64,000 bases of DNA from Collybiopsis luxurians FD-317 M1 (lineage: Eukaryota > Basidiomycota > Agaricomycetes > Agaricales > Omphalotaceae): the NCBI GenBank assembly GCA_000827265.1, contig KN834785.1, positions 466,636 to 530,635 on the forward strand, read 5' to 3'. Every line of letters starts with the position of its first letter. Position 1 is the stretch's first letter. This document shows positions 47,850-59,600 of this stretch, one piece after another. The notes below the pieces were generated by a model that saw only the letters and a program-made list of their open reading frames with translations, ran no database searches and was not told where the DNA came from. The translations under genes and the position numbers were made by a program.

Positions 47850-50347
47850 CTTGCACACCTGCAGCCCTTCAACTTATTTGTAGTGGGCTTTTTCCTTGCC
47901 CACCAGTATATCCAACACTGGCAGTAGATGTACAGGTTCTGGACTTAGAGCAATGTCTTTTCCTTCAGATTGCACCTAATTATACAGTGTGGTGTGCCAC
48001 TGTCACAGATTTTCTTGGCTCACAAGGCTATTGCCTGCTTGAAGATGACTCACAGAGGCAGAGGTTCTCCAATGCCTTGCAATGATTCATTAGTCTGCAT
48101 AACACCACTGGCACATAAGTAATATATTGAGTGACATTTGTTGCAGTCTCATTCCTGAATCTCACAGAGAGCCTAAGCCAAAAAGTCCCACACTTCACTG
48201 TGAAGGACATCGAGCATCCATCCATCACAGATGTTGAGGACAAAGAAAGTGCCCCTGTGCACAGTAAATGTGCAGTTTGTTTTGCGGATGAAGATGCAAA
48301 CTCAAAGTAGAAGTGGGACAGTTTTGGCAATAATGACTCAAATGGTGCTCAACTATCTGCAGAGTCTCTTAAGAATGACCTGGTGCCACTGCTCCTTTGA
48401 TCAAGTGGGTATCTTCATTCAAGGTGCCCACTTTGTTTCGGAGGATCAAATGTGTACATTTTTATCCTTCATGTAGCAGTATTAAATTGATTAATACACT
48501 ATTTTAGGGAGGCCATTACTGTTTGTCTAGATGCATGCTTCACCCAGAAGCATAACACTCAAAAGGGTGGCTGCAATCTGCTTCACACTCACCCAGCCTC
48601 TTTTTTGTCCTGGAGGATGAGGTGGCAGCTTGGAAAGTCATGTTGACTTGGTCTGACCCTCAAAAGATGGTAACTGTCATCCTTTGAAATGAAAGAAGAC
48701 TAGCAGATTTGTTGCTGATGTGGAGGATGATGATCATGTCGAAACTGGTCTTTGTGTACCAAAATCTGCACTCAACAGTTGCCTAGCTAGCTTTACAGCT
48801 GCTGACAAGGCCTGCGTGAAGGGTGGCATTCAGTTCTTTGATGTTACTGCCCAGATGGCCATCCTGTGTCAGCATGACTATCCTCTGTGGGTAGTAAACA
48901 TGACTACTCCAGGAGAGGCCCAGCACTATACACTAACACTGCTTGCTAAACTTTTCAAACACCTTCCCCCCAATGTTCTTGTTCAGATCCTGTACAATAT
49001 CACCTGTCAACTACACTGCAGTTGCATAAAGTGGAGCTTTCTCAAGCCTTATATGAGCTGGTCATACTTTGCTATATTCCATGTGTTTGGTCACCAATGG
49101 TTGTGTCAGGTTATTTATCATCCCCAAAAAGCCATAGGATTTGATCTCTCAGATGGAGTGGGCACCAAGAGACTGTGGCACTCAATCAGTCATTTAATTG
49201 CCTATGGTCAAGTCATGGGCATGAGTTTTACCTTTCTGGGTGTTATGTGCAATTAACCTTTTTAATCAGTCTTATGTTCATATGTACAATTTGAACAGTC
49301 TGCTCAATTTTGCCAATGAAGAGAGTTTATTCAAACTCGGAATGTGGTTATGTCAGAAAGTACTTGCCTGTGAGGCCAAGTCTAGTGAGGCCAAAAAGTG
49401 ACTTGCGACTTGTGGGATTACAGAGGAAGTGTTATACCTGGAATGGCAGGTGCAGACTCAGGCTCAAATGACCCAACTCCCTTGTACACAATGTATTTTT
49501 TATCTTTTTCAAACTTGTGGTCGATTTAGTGAATGCAGGTCAAAGTAGAACTAAAGCTAAAGCTGTGGTAGAGGAATTACTTTGCCTCTGTAAAAGTCCA
49601 GAGATGCTCAGGGAGAAGGTAGCTCATCTGTGTGACCTTATTATTGAGTGCTCTGTACCAGACTGGGAGATTGCCACTCTTGAGCTTGAGTTACAATCTA
49701 CAAAGGAGAGTATATTGAAAATGGAGAAGTGAGTTCAAAAGAAGGAAAGAACATTAGGAATTTCCTCAACATCCACCATATGACACTTAGCCAAAAGTGC
49801 ATACCTTAATAAATAGATGAATGCTCTCACACTCCTGACCTGCATCTGAGAACATTTACATTCAAGGAAGTTCAAGCTGGACCATCTCAAATGTTTCTAT
49901 TGAAAGCAATGTAGCGGTACATGCCTATGATAATTTTAATTTTTCATTTACTCAGTTGAGAACTCAAGACCAGTGCATCAAGGAGCATACTCAAGATTTG
50001 GTCAGAAGGCAAGAGCCTGGCATTGTCACATTAGCTCAAAAGTATAACTCATATTGTGTCAAAATGGGGCAGCTTATTGCTCAGGGAAAGGCACCTTGTA
50101 ACACAATTGTACCAAAGAGCTTGACATGGATAATCTTTTTAGTCTAGATGTGGACAATGACATTTGGTTGGATATTGGACTTGGGTATGATGACATTGAT
50201 GATGAGGTTCATCCCAGCCACTGGTTATCTGATGACAACATTCATCAAGGTATCTGCACATTACTTGAGAGAGATTGTTGTAATGAGGAGCGGCAGTATC
50301 TACTTGCAGAGTGCACTGTCATGCAGGAGTGGTTCTCAGAGGAGTGA
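47850..50347 (+). pseudogene. KDZ (Kyakuja-Dileera-Zisupton) transposase relic
   Basis: It derives from a DDE-type DNA transposase abundant in mushroom genomes. Family blocks appear in order on the plus strand but in shifting frames: PTLAVDVQVLDL and APNYTVWCATV (about 47900-48000), RFSNALQ, RCPLCFGG (about 48425), VCLDACFTQK with the first acidic residue (about 48520), then a long block 48720-49256 containing ILYNITCQLHCSCIKWSFLK and HVFGHQWLCQVIYHP...GTKRLWHSISHLIAYG. Later come a charged helical region (49517-49732), REPGIVTLAQKYN (about 50000) and NDIWLDIGLGYDD...MQEWFSEE up to 50347. Where the family usually has Asp in YDIGCQ this copy has Asn, and the Glu before RxW is Lys, so the active site is probably dead as well. 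Many stops are present. Confidence 0.8.
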
Positions 50348-50539
50348 TTGATTCTGACATCTGCTTTGAGCACAAGTGGTGTGTGATTTATGAATTTGTT
50401 GGTTAGTGCAGACAATTGGCCTGAGATTTTTCTGGTTGCTTGCAGATTGTATGCTACACTACCAGTTTCAAATTTTCCAACATCTTCTATGCCTTCTTGT
50501 CACTTGGGGGTGGGCAATTGTTGTTCCTACAGCTGGCAA

Positions 50540-50720
50540 TAAGCAATTGGAATGGGGGCCAGCAGATGAAAATATTATGTGAGCACAAAGTGAGGTAGCA
50601 CTGGGAGGTGCAGTTGATCATTTGGATGACAACTTATACAATATTGAGTTTGAGGCTGAGGCTGATGAATTGCTTGTGGAACATCTAGATAGTCTTTGTA
50701 TTGTGCAGAATTATTGAGAA
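50540..50720 (+). repeat. KDZ C-terminal segment, first copy
   Basis: It encodes a piece with EWGPADE, VDHLDDNLYNIEFEAEADEL and EHLDSL. The same segment recurs at 52201-52386, about 1.6 kb downstream. Confidence 0.55.
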
Positions 50721-52200
50721 CTAAATAGTCTGGAGGTGTTATTGCACAAATTTTGCAGTGATACCTACAATCAATTAAAACTGACAATTTTATGATTGGA
50801 AATGAATACATAAGAGAGCTATAATAAGCCTGACATTGATAGCTAACTCAGAGTAAATGCAGGATGCTTGTTACGATGGGTGTGGAACTGTGTTACCTTG
50901 CTTTCTACCTTAGTACCAAGTATCAGTCCAAGTGTCAGACAGCTGCCGAAACTACTGTACCTAGCTCATCAAAGCTAGCAGACCCACCTGTACCTTATAC
51001 AGAGGTTTTGATGAGCCTGCATTGCTTTGACGTACCCAGGGATCAATGGATGATTGGAATGGCTTGACAGAACTTACTCCAGTGGCTTGAGAAGTGATGG
51101 ACTCAGTGCTGTGTTGTGTCAGATGCAGTATTCAAAGTGCTGAGAACAGGGAGAAGCTAACTGAAGTCTTGGCAAAGGTCCAGATTGAGGATCAGAAGAA
51201 GCATGTACAACCTGGTGCTACAGGCTAAAGCCAGCTTTGACATTCACCATACTAGGTACTTGTTGAAGTATTGGAAGTTGACAGCCCAAGTGGCAAAGAA
51301 GTGTGGCGGCACTTGGTGATTAAGATGATTGAATACCTATGGGAGCAAATATGGAGGAACATCCAGTACAGTTGGACACTTAGTCTGACATTATCATGGG
51401 TGCAGGATGAAGGATTATTCCAGTGTATGGGTTGATCAGGATGAAATGTGACAGTTACTCGGAGCTGCAGGACCAGGTTTCCAGAAGAAGGCATAGAAGG
51501 TTTATTTTCCTATGGACTTTGGGTTTATTGTTGGTTGGTTTCTGGATTTGGACACTCACACAAGTTTGTACCTGTATTTCTGACATTATGGTTGTACAGT
51601 TCTCAGCTCTTAGCATAGTATAAGTACAAGAGTAGAGTACCAGAACAAGCCAGTTTTTAGAGCCCCCACTAGTTTGGATGCTTAAAGCTGAGTCACACTT
51701 TGCCTGGTACTTTGGTCCACCATAGGACAGTATCATAGACTATCGAAAACTTGAGCAATGCTCTTGTTCATTTAGTACAGCTTGTCATTTGTCAGCCTGT
51801 TGCTGACCTTGCTGTTGTATCCCACTCATTGTTTGCTTGGCCCATTGCCAGCCTTGTGGTTATCAAGTCAGAGATTTGTATATCTTCCACAACCTTTGTG
51901 CCCCTCTACCTGGACCTAGTAGTCCATCAAGCCTAGAGATTTCTGTTAGACTGTACTAGTGGAGTCAAAGCTGATTATAAAAATATATTATCTACTCTGC
52001 AGAATCTTTGACAATGCACTCTCACAAACCCAGTTACACTTGCTGCCTCACTAGAGCTGGATAAGTAAAAACTTAACATATTAGTGTAATTTGACCTGTT
52101 TTGTTTCTAATATAACATTTGTATAACATTTTCATATAAACTTATCATCAATAATTGCCATGTCACCATTAAAAATATATGTAAAAAAAAAAAAAAACTT
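50721..52200. other. Sequence between the two KDZ C-terminal copies
   Basis: Short open frames only (for example 50864-51067 and 51423-51623). They may be further transposon remains. Nothing is recognised. Confidence 0.35.
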
Positions 52201-52389
52201 GTGAATATCCCTGTGGTGGAAAATGCAGACATTGAACAGGGACCTGCTGACAAAGACATTATACAAGTGCAAAGTGATTTGGCATTAGGTAGTGGCATAG
52301 AGTACTTGGACAATGACATATATGATGTAGAGTTTGAATCAGAGGCTGATGACCTACTCACTGAGCATTTAAATAGTTTGGAATTATAA
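52201..52389 (+). repeat. KDZ C-terminal segment, second copy
   Basis: It encodes EQGPADKD, IEYLDNDIYDVEFESEADDL and EHLNSLEL before a stop, parallel to 50540-50720. A run of A (52185-52197) precedes it. Confidence 0.55.
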
Positions 52390-52565
52390 TTGTTGTTGTA
52401 TTCTTGGAGAGCATAAACTGGCCAGTTAAGTTACTTAGACAATAACTCATGATTGTTCACAATGGATTGAACATATTGCAAGACCAACTTTGTTAACTGA
52501 ACTTATTAGGCTTCAGCTGAACTATATTTAGTCTATGAAACTTGAATTGTACCACCCAATAATAA

Positions 52566-52659
52566 GGTACAATGGTCCAGCTGGTTAAGACATCCATCTC
52601 AATTATTCATTGATAATGATTGGTTATGGAAGATGAGGGTTCAAATCCCTCTTGTACCC
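52566..52659 (+). tRNA. tRNA-like gene with a putative 21-nt intron; isotype unsure
   Basis: The acceptor stem GGTACAA/TTGTACC pairs perfectly. An A-box-like tggtccagctggttaaga and a B-box ggttcaaatcc are present. The anticodon stem TCCAT/ATGGA pairs over 28 bases, as expected for a 7-base loop plus an intron. The T stem GAGGG/CCCTC is perfect. A run of seven T follows at 52681-52687, fitting a Pol III terminator. The anticodon would be CAA (Leu) at 52600-52602, but the variable loop is short and base 37 is T, both wrong for tRNA-Leu. It may be a tRNA pseudogene or the head of a SINE. Confidence 0.55.
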
Positions 52660-52733
52660 ATTAAATGAATTGAATGCAAATTTTTTTAATAGTGTCCATA
52701 CTTCTGTTGTATTTATTACCTGTGCAGCCTTGG

Positions 52734-52825
52734 CCTCAACCTCATGGGCTGAGTGGGGTTGAACCTCAACTCCATGGGTTGAGTGAGGCTGCAACTTCAA
52801 CCTCATGGGCTGAGTTGGGCTGCAG
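52734..52825 (+). repeat. Three-unit minisatellite of about 31 bp
   Basis: Units share 'cctcaacctcatgggctgag' with variants. They start just after the tRNA-like locus. Confidence 0.6.
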
Positions 52826-55012
52826 CCTTAGCTCAGTAGAATTATTGAGAGTGTCTACCCAGAAGTTGGTGTATTACATTTTATTAATGGTTTCTACATA
52901 TGCCAATTGAAGATCATTTATATTAATGCCCTCTTTATTACACTCAGGAGCTTAGGTGACCAGTCAATGTAATGTCCCCTGGCCTGACTCCACTTAAGCA
53001 GTCTGTTTCTGCACCATAAGATGATTATCTAAGCACACTTTTTGAATGATAATGTAACCCATATACAATCTTCAGTAAACCCAAATTCTGATTTGAGTCA
53101 TATAAACAAATGCCAACTCCAGTTGCTATAAGCTAAATGAGGTGATATTTTACCTTTTTATAACTTCCTAATATAGCCATTATAGAAGGCTTCATAATAT
53201 GAGTTTATTTGGACTTTGAAGTGAGATCACATGATTATATACCCCTACTACCTCAGACACCTCAAAAATAACACTTGACTTCATGTTCATCAATTTTTTA
53301 AAAATATTTAACCATCAGTGGAAAACCCCCCTTAATGCCTTGTATATAAGCACAATGGTGCCCTCATTTTGCATATATATACAGCTGTAGTTGGGCCTTA
53401 CAGGTGAAATGCTGGGTTCTGAGAAATCCCTGCAATTGAAAATGATGCCAATTCTCTCATACTCATTTAGAGATAAAGCACCTGCTCTTTGAGAGTTCTG
53501 GGTGCTCCAAGATGAACTGGAACATGAAATTTTAGAAAATGGAAATAGTTCCTCAATCAAAAGGTTGACAATTCAAATATTGCTGATCTATCAATCAAAG
53601 TTTTATAAATTTTATCCTGGTCCCCCTTGCAGTGGGCTCCAGTTGATGAGGTTGTTTGTGGTTAAGGGTGCAAGGGGTGCATTGTCAAAGGTTCTGCAAT
53701 ACCAGGACAATTCAGTCAACCTGATTGATCCTTTTGCCTGTCAAAACTTCAACTATTTGAAGAGGTAATGATCTGTATTTTTCAAATGTTCCAAGTTGTT
53801 CTACAATGAGGAGCTATTTGTCAACTTTTCAATGTCTCAACTAAAATATATGTTCAAAGGCTTTGGGCTTAAGGTAGCTTGATCAAAAATGCAGGAGCAG
53901 CTCAACTGCTAATCACAGCAGGTATACAACTACATTCCACACAAGAAAAATAATCAAACACTTCACACAGAGGCTGTTACAGTCCAAAGGTTACTTGTTT
54001 TGAACAGTAGACTAACAACTGTATTTATACTACTCAAAAATAATATCTACTGTTTGATGCAAACTCATTTCCAAATACTTTACTTTCAAATTCCAGCTTC
54101 TCTTATAGGAAAACATTTCAGAGCTTGTCCCTGATTCATTATCCAAAGGTGTCTAATAATTCATAGTAGGTAGTCTCTTCAGTTTTTAAGTCTAAATGAC
54201 TCAAGTCAGATTTGTGTGATTCTGTGCAGATGGGTTGAGCAATAACCTGCTTCCATTTCTGCAGCACAGCCACCTCTACATTCATTCTAAGTATCTATCT
54301 TTATATCTCTTTCTAAGGAAGAAGTGTCCTTCAATTTAATATTCCAGTGCATTATCCATAAGTAATTGCTCACTGCAATTGAATGGTGTTCCTTAGATCA
54401 AAAGAATCTGCAACCTTAACTCATTCCAAGATTCAGTATCTCTAATTGGCTCATCTTTAATTAGGTTCTGCAAGGCCATAGCCATTTCATTCTTGGCATT
54501 AGAACCATTTGGGTTCCTTATCAGTCCAGGCTGCCAGCCACTTGTAATAGTATCAAATAATGGTAAACCTTTATGGTTGGAAGAATTGTATGTGGTTCCA
54601 ATGATACACCTGCTTTTATAAGAGGCCATCACTATAATCAGGTGAGTCTGCTAGCATGGACAAATACTAGAGCAATGTCTCGCAAGCATTCTGTATTGAA
54701 CAGTAATGGTATACCTTTCCACAAAATAGGTGCCCTTTTTTGAGTATCACCATTTTCATTAAAAGTTACCACTGCCAAATGTAATTGTAAACTTTAGCTG
54801 TTAGATTAGAATTACTGCAGCCATTATGTGTAATGCAAAGGTGAAATTGTCATTTTCATCCATTACATGCCTGGGCTTAAATTGGGCCCATTAACAGTTC
54901 TCAATGGACTTGTCACTCACTGTTCATGGTTGTACAGAAGTCTGTTGGAATGTGCAATGCCCCCAGTGCTGGAGCTTTGATGTTGGTTGAAACTGTTTGG
55001 TTCAGGCATGGG
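52826..55012. other. AT-rich stretch without recognised gene
   Basis: Only short unassigned frames are present (for example 53502-53768 and 54393-54632). No repeat structure was recognised. Confidence 0.4.
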
Positions 55013-55016
55013 CAGT

Positions 55017-55187
55017 TGGAGTAGGGGGTTCGGGAGGATCAGAGGCAAGGCGGGGATCATCGGAGATTCAGTTGTTTGTCATTGTTAGGATCGGAGCCTT
55101 ACCAGATAGCGTAGTTTAGCGTAGAGGACAGATCATCATCATCATCACAAGTCTATTCGCAGTCTATTCTACCGAGAGGCCACTCCA
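55017..55187 (+). repeat. 5' LTR of the gypsy element
   Basis: 171 bp, TGGAGT...ACTCCA, with a (CAT)n-like run near its middle-right. It is unusually short for a gypsy LTR. Confidence 0.92.
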
Positions 55188-55190
55188 TCT

Positions 55191-55208
55191 TGGTGACGAG
55201 AGTGCGAT
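55191..55208 (+). other. Primer-binding site of the gypsy element
   Basis: TGGTGACGAGAGTGCGAT begins three bases after the LTR. TGG pairs with the CCA end of a tRNA; I did not identify which tRNA. Confidence 0.65.
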
Positions 55209-55223
55209 TCTATACTACGTACT

Positions 55224-56687
55224 GTGATGAACAGTGTAATCCTGTGCAGCACTGGCTTGGAAAACCCAGCCCAGAGAAAACAGTCGGTTTGCAGCAAAAC
55301 CATATCACCAGAGCTTGTCGACACTGGGTTTGAGTCAACCGACGATGACGATCCATCCAGTCCCGAATGTCTTTACGGTATTGAGCCCAACCTCCTTCAG
55401 GACAACCCTTCAGTGCCAGGTGCAACTCTAGCTTGGGTTGTGCAATCCTTCTGAGACAGAGCTCAAACTCCACCGAGACACCTGTGGCTAATACCACTGG
55501 CTCCACCAGTACCAGAACCAATGAAAAGCATACCTTCGATGGCAGCAAAAGAAACTTTTATGTTGATGAAAAATTTTTCGGGGGACCTGACAGACAGCAC
55601 ACATCCCTCCACATGGCTGCGAGAACTGCAAAAAACTTTTATGGCTATGGGCATCCCAGAGAAGGACTATGTAGCAAAGATGGGAATGTTCCTGGAGGAG
55701 GATTCCATTGCTGAAGAGTGGTACACGAATCTTTCAGCGGCAGACAAGGCCAAGAGTTGGGAAGACTTTTGTCTGCTGTTTCATACAGAGTTTCCATCAC
55801 AAAAGAAGGAGAAGAAGGAACCGAAGGCATACCTGGAGGAGTTAGAGGAGATGCACATCACACATGAGCAGCTTTTAACTCGGCATGAAGGGACACAGGT
55901 ACCATACCACCGGTGGTTCACGGATTGCCTCCTCGCACTGGCAAAAGGTGCTACCATTGAGACAACTAAAGAGGCCATTGGGACCACTTGGAAGAACTTG
56001 CCGTATGCCTTGAAGAAGTCTGTTAATGACAACCATTCCAACTGGGGGTTGTTTATGAAGGCGATCGAAGGGGTCGATTGGGCAATGTTGAAGGTAGAGG
56101 CAGAGTATGCAGTTGATATGCAGAAGACAAAGGAGCGGGTGGAAGCTCTCCAGGCGACTCCGAGAACGAAGTTGGCGAACTCCTTGGCATTGACGAGACT
56201 GGGAGAACCCCCATCCCCAACGCCGAACCAGTTCAGGTGAAGTGATATGGGAGGTGGCGAAGGTGGTCATTCAACTGCTCGCCATGACTATCTGGCAGCT
56301 TCCGTGAGTAAGGAGGCTCTGCGTGCTGCTATAGCAGCCAAGCCAGTGTATCTGAACACAGAGGAAGGCTGTAAGGACTGGGAAAGGGACGTGAAGGATT
56401 GGGCCAAGCGAGTGGGACCCAATGTGCAGTTCTCGGACAAAACTATTATGCCCCTCATGCCTGGGATGACAGTGGTTTGCAGCGGCGAATGCTTCTGTTG
56501 TGGGCATTACCAGAGGCATTTCGAGGATTGCACTGGTGATGCAATTCCAAAGCTGGAGGGTAGCTGGAGGGCATTCTGCCAGAGGGTACTGGGAATGGAG
56601 AACTGTGCACTGTGGGTTAACATGGTCAGGGACGATGATGATGCATCGTGGGTGTTGGCTGGCATGGGGAGGTCAGGAAAAGATTGA
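55224..56687 (+). pseudogene. Gypsy Gag with in-frame TGA stops
   Basis: The frame opens at Met 55224. TGA interrupts it at 55452 and 56238, and it ends with TGA at 56685. The core at 55521-56240 has the retrotransposon Gag pattern (STWLRELQKTF, EEWYTNLSAADKAKSWEDF, EFPSQKK). A Cys/His cluster CFCCGHYQRHFEDC (about 56490) looks like a zinc knuckle with spacing changed by one residue. Pol starts in the -1 frame within the last 40 bases, so either ribosomal frameshifting or an indel links them; no canonical slippery heptamer is seen. Confidence 0.85.
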
Positions 56688-59600
56688 GGGTCGATGATGT
56701 TATTGGCATTCGTACGACCCAGACCAAAGCATTACCAAAGGACTCTGTACATTCCAATTTTCTTGATGAATCAAATGTTGTTGATTTGTACACTGTTGTT
56801 GGGAGCGTTAGCCATGTCAGCAAGCTGTTCACAATGAACATTACACTAGCCGATGAGGAAGGGGCTGTGGTAGAGTTGGTGGCGATGGTGGACAATGGGG
56901 CCATGGTGGCAGCAATGGACTCGAGGGTATATGAGAATCTACAGGGACAGATAGCTGGGTGGTGTCTGTCCACAAGGAAGTTCTGTATGGCGAACGGAAG
57001 CCTGGTAGAGGGGTGCGCTCATTGGGAAGGTCGAGTGATGGTGGAGGGTGTGGAGGTCAAAGGCAGCTTTGAGGTCTTTGACAGCAGGGGTAGCTGGCAG
57101 TTCCTGTTTGGAAAGCCGCTGCTGGAACAGTTTTGTGCAATCCATGACTACCGGGCTGACACGCTTCAAGTGGAGGATGATCGGAGGAGGACGAGGTTGA
57201 TCTTCAACACAGGCCTGGGGGCGGAGGTGGATGTTGGTGCATTGGTGGAGGTGAGAAGCGGCGAAAACATACCTTTGAGCTTGCCCGTAGCTGGGAGCGG
57301 AGGGCTCAAGGACTGCGTGAATCCAGCCGGTGGGGTTATCGAAGAGGCGCTAACCCCACTGTACAGGGAAGTCTCTACCAATCCATCTGATTTTGGGTCA
57401 GTAAAGGATACTAACGAGCATTGTCAGTACCCACTGGTTTACAAGTGGCCTTTGGTAACCATTGAGGAAGTTTTCGAAGACTCCGACAATGGCCAGTGGG
57501 ACAAAGGTGCGGAGGAGTTGGTCATTGAGTGGGATGACATGGACAAGCGAGCACAGGAGGTGTTACTGGATGAGTTGGAGGCCGAATTTCAAATGTTGAG
57601 AAGGGATTGGGCAGCAGCGCTGGAGATGCGATTGTGGAAGGCAGAGAAGCAGTCAAGGTGGGAGGAGAGGAGACGCGAGGAGAGTTGGAAGCATTGGTGG
57701 AATGCGAATTGTAGCAAGGGGGCAAGGATGCTCCAGTTTCAGTTGCGGGGGAAGAGAAGGTGCATGCCAGGGAAGGTTGAGATTGAGAGAGGCCCACCGA
57801 AAGGGAGGACAGTTAGGAGAAGGAGGAATTGACATCGTAGGAGAGAAGAGAAGCATGCAGAATTGGTAGGGGGGAGTCACACACCCCCCTCCAGGGCAGT
57901 AGATTCGTATCAAACTTCCAGAACTTTCTGTATTAACCCTGTCCCGCCAGATATGTCAGGGAACATAACTCTGGTCTGTGTGGTAACCGATGAGCCAGTT
58001 GAGTTACCCGGTATAGGATCTGATCTCCTGCCGGAAGGGTTGGCTACTGCATTGGGAAGCTTTTTTACAAGAAATGATGGTCCAAGGGGAGCCTTCCAAC
58101 TGGAACATGTCCGAGAGATTTTGCAGCAGGTTAAAATTGGTCCTGGGTTGTCGGTGGAGCAGCATCAGCGTGTAGAGGAGCTATTGACTTCATATGCAGA
58201 CTGCTTTGCACTATCTGTGAGCAAAGTCAGGCCAGTTCTGGGGGCAGTTCATACGCTGCACATCCCTGACAATACGAAGTTTTCTACCAAGGTTCAGCAG
58301 AAATCTCTTACACCACCTCAGCGGGAATACCTGCATACCAAGATAGACGAGCTCGTTGCGGCAGGTGTCATTGAGTGTTGTAGCCCCGAGCAGGTGAAAT
58401 GCATATCACCTATCACTTTGGCCAAGAAAGCCCATGAAGGACAGGGTCTGACATTGGACGAGCTTAAATACAGAGTTAATGAGGAGTGTGCGTCCACCGG
58501 TCTGCTTCCCTCATTTGACATGCCACCCCGGCCATCGGGATTACTGGTCAGTGACCCCAGGGTGGATGCAGGCAAACCACAGAAATGGCGTATCTGCCAA
58601 AACTTTGGGCAAATCAACTGCATTACAGGAATCATGCCAATGCCTCAAGGTGACATATGTCTGAAGCAGCAGAACCTCAGTGGCCACGCCTGGATCTGCT
58701 TGTTTGATTTTGCATCTGGCTTTTATGCTTGCAAGGTTGCGAAGGAGTCTTGGCTGTACATGGCTTTTTATGTGGAAGGCAAAGGCTACTTTTGGTGTGT
58801 CAAGATGCCTTTTGGTCTAACCAGAGCACCTTCTACATTTGCGGACATGACTGCATGGCATTTCAGTGATCTCCTTGGGGATGGCACAATGGAGTTGTTC
58901 ATGGATGATGGCGGGGCTGCAGACAATGATTTTGAAGGGATGTTCCAGAAGTTGGTTCGCATCCTGGACCGTGTGCGGAGCGCCGGCCTCTCTTTGTCTG
59001 CTGCCAAGTCTGAATTCTTTGTCTCTGAGGGTATTTTTGCAGGTGGCAAGATTGGCAAGGAGGGTGTCACTGTTGACCCCACGAAGCTAACAGCAATTGT
59101 GGACTGGAAGCAGCCAAACAACACTCTGAACTTAGCATCATTTTTGGGACTCACTGGTCACTTCAGGGATCTCATTTGGAATTACGCACGTATTGAGGGA
59201 CCCCTCTGTAATTTGCTCAAATCAGTTCCATTACCACAGCACTACACTAAGTCAACATATCGTAAAGCCATGGAGTCGTTCAAGTTGTCGTTCAAGTGGA
59301 CTCCCGAGCACACCAAGGCTTTTATTGCACTAAAGACGGCTCTCGTGTCCGAGCCTGTCCTGAGGGCACCTGTATGGGATGGTACGCACTTCATCCTCAC
59401 TACGGATGGGTGTAAGGAGGGCTTTGCTGCAGTGCTGGCTCAGAGAGTGAAGGTGGTTCGGCTGAATGGGGAGATGAAGTCTGAGACTCATCCCATTGGG
59501 TTTGCCTCCAAACGGACCTCAGTGTCAGAGTGTAACTACAAGCCATTCCTGCTAGAGTTTGCTGCATTGAAATTCGGCCTGGATAAGTTCTCGGACATTG

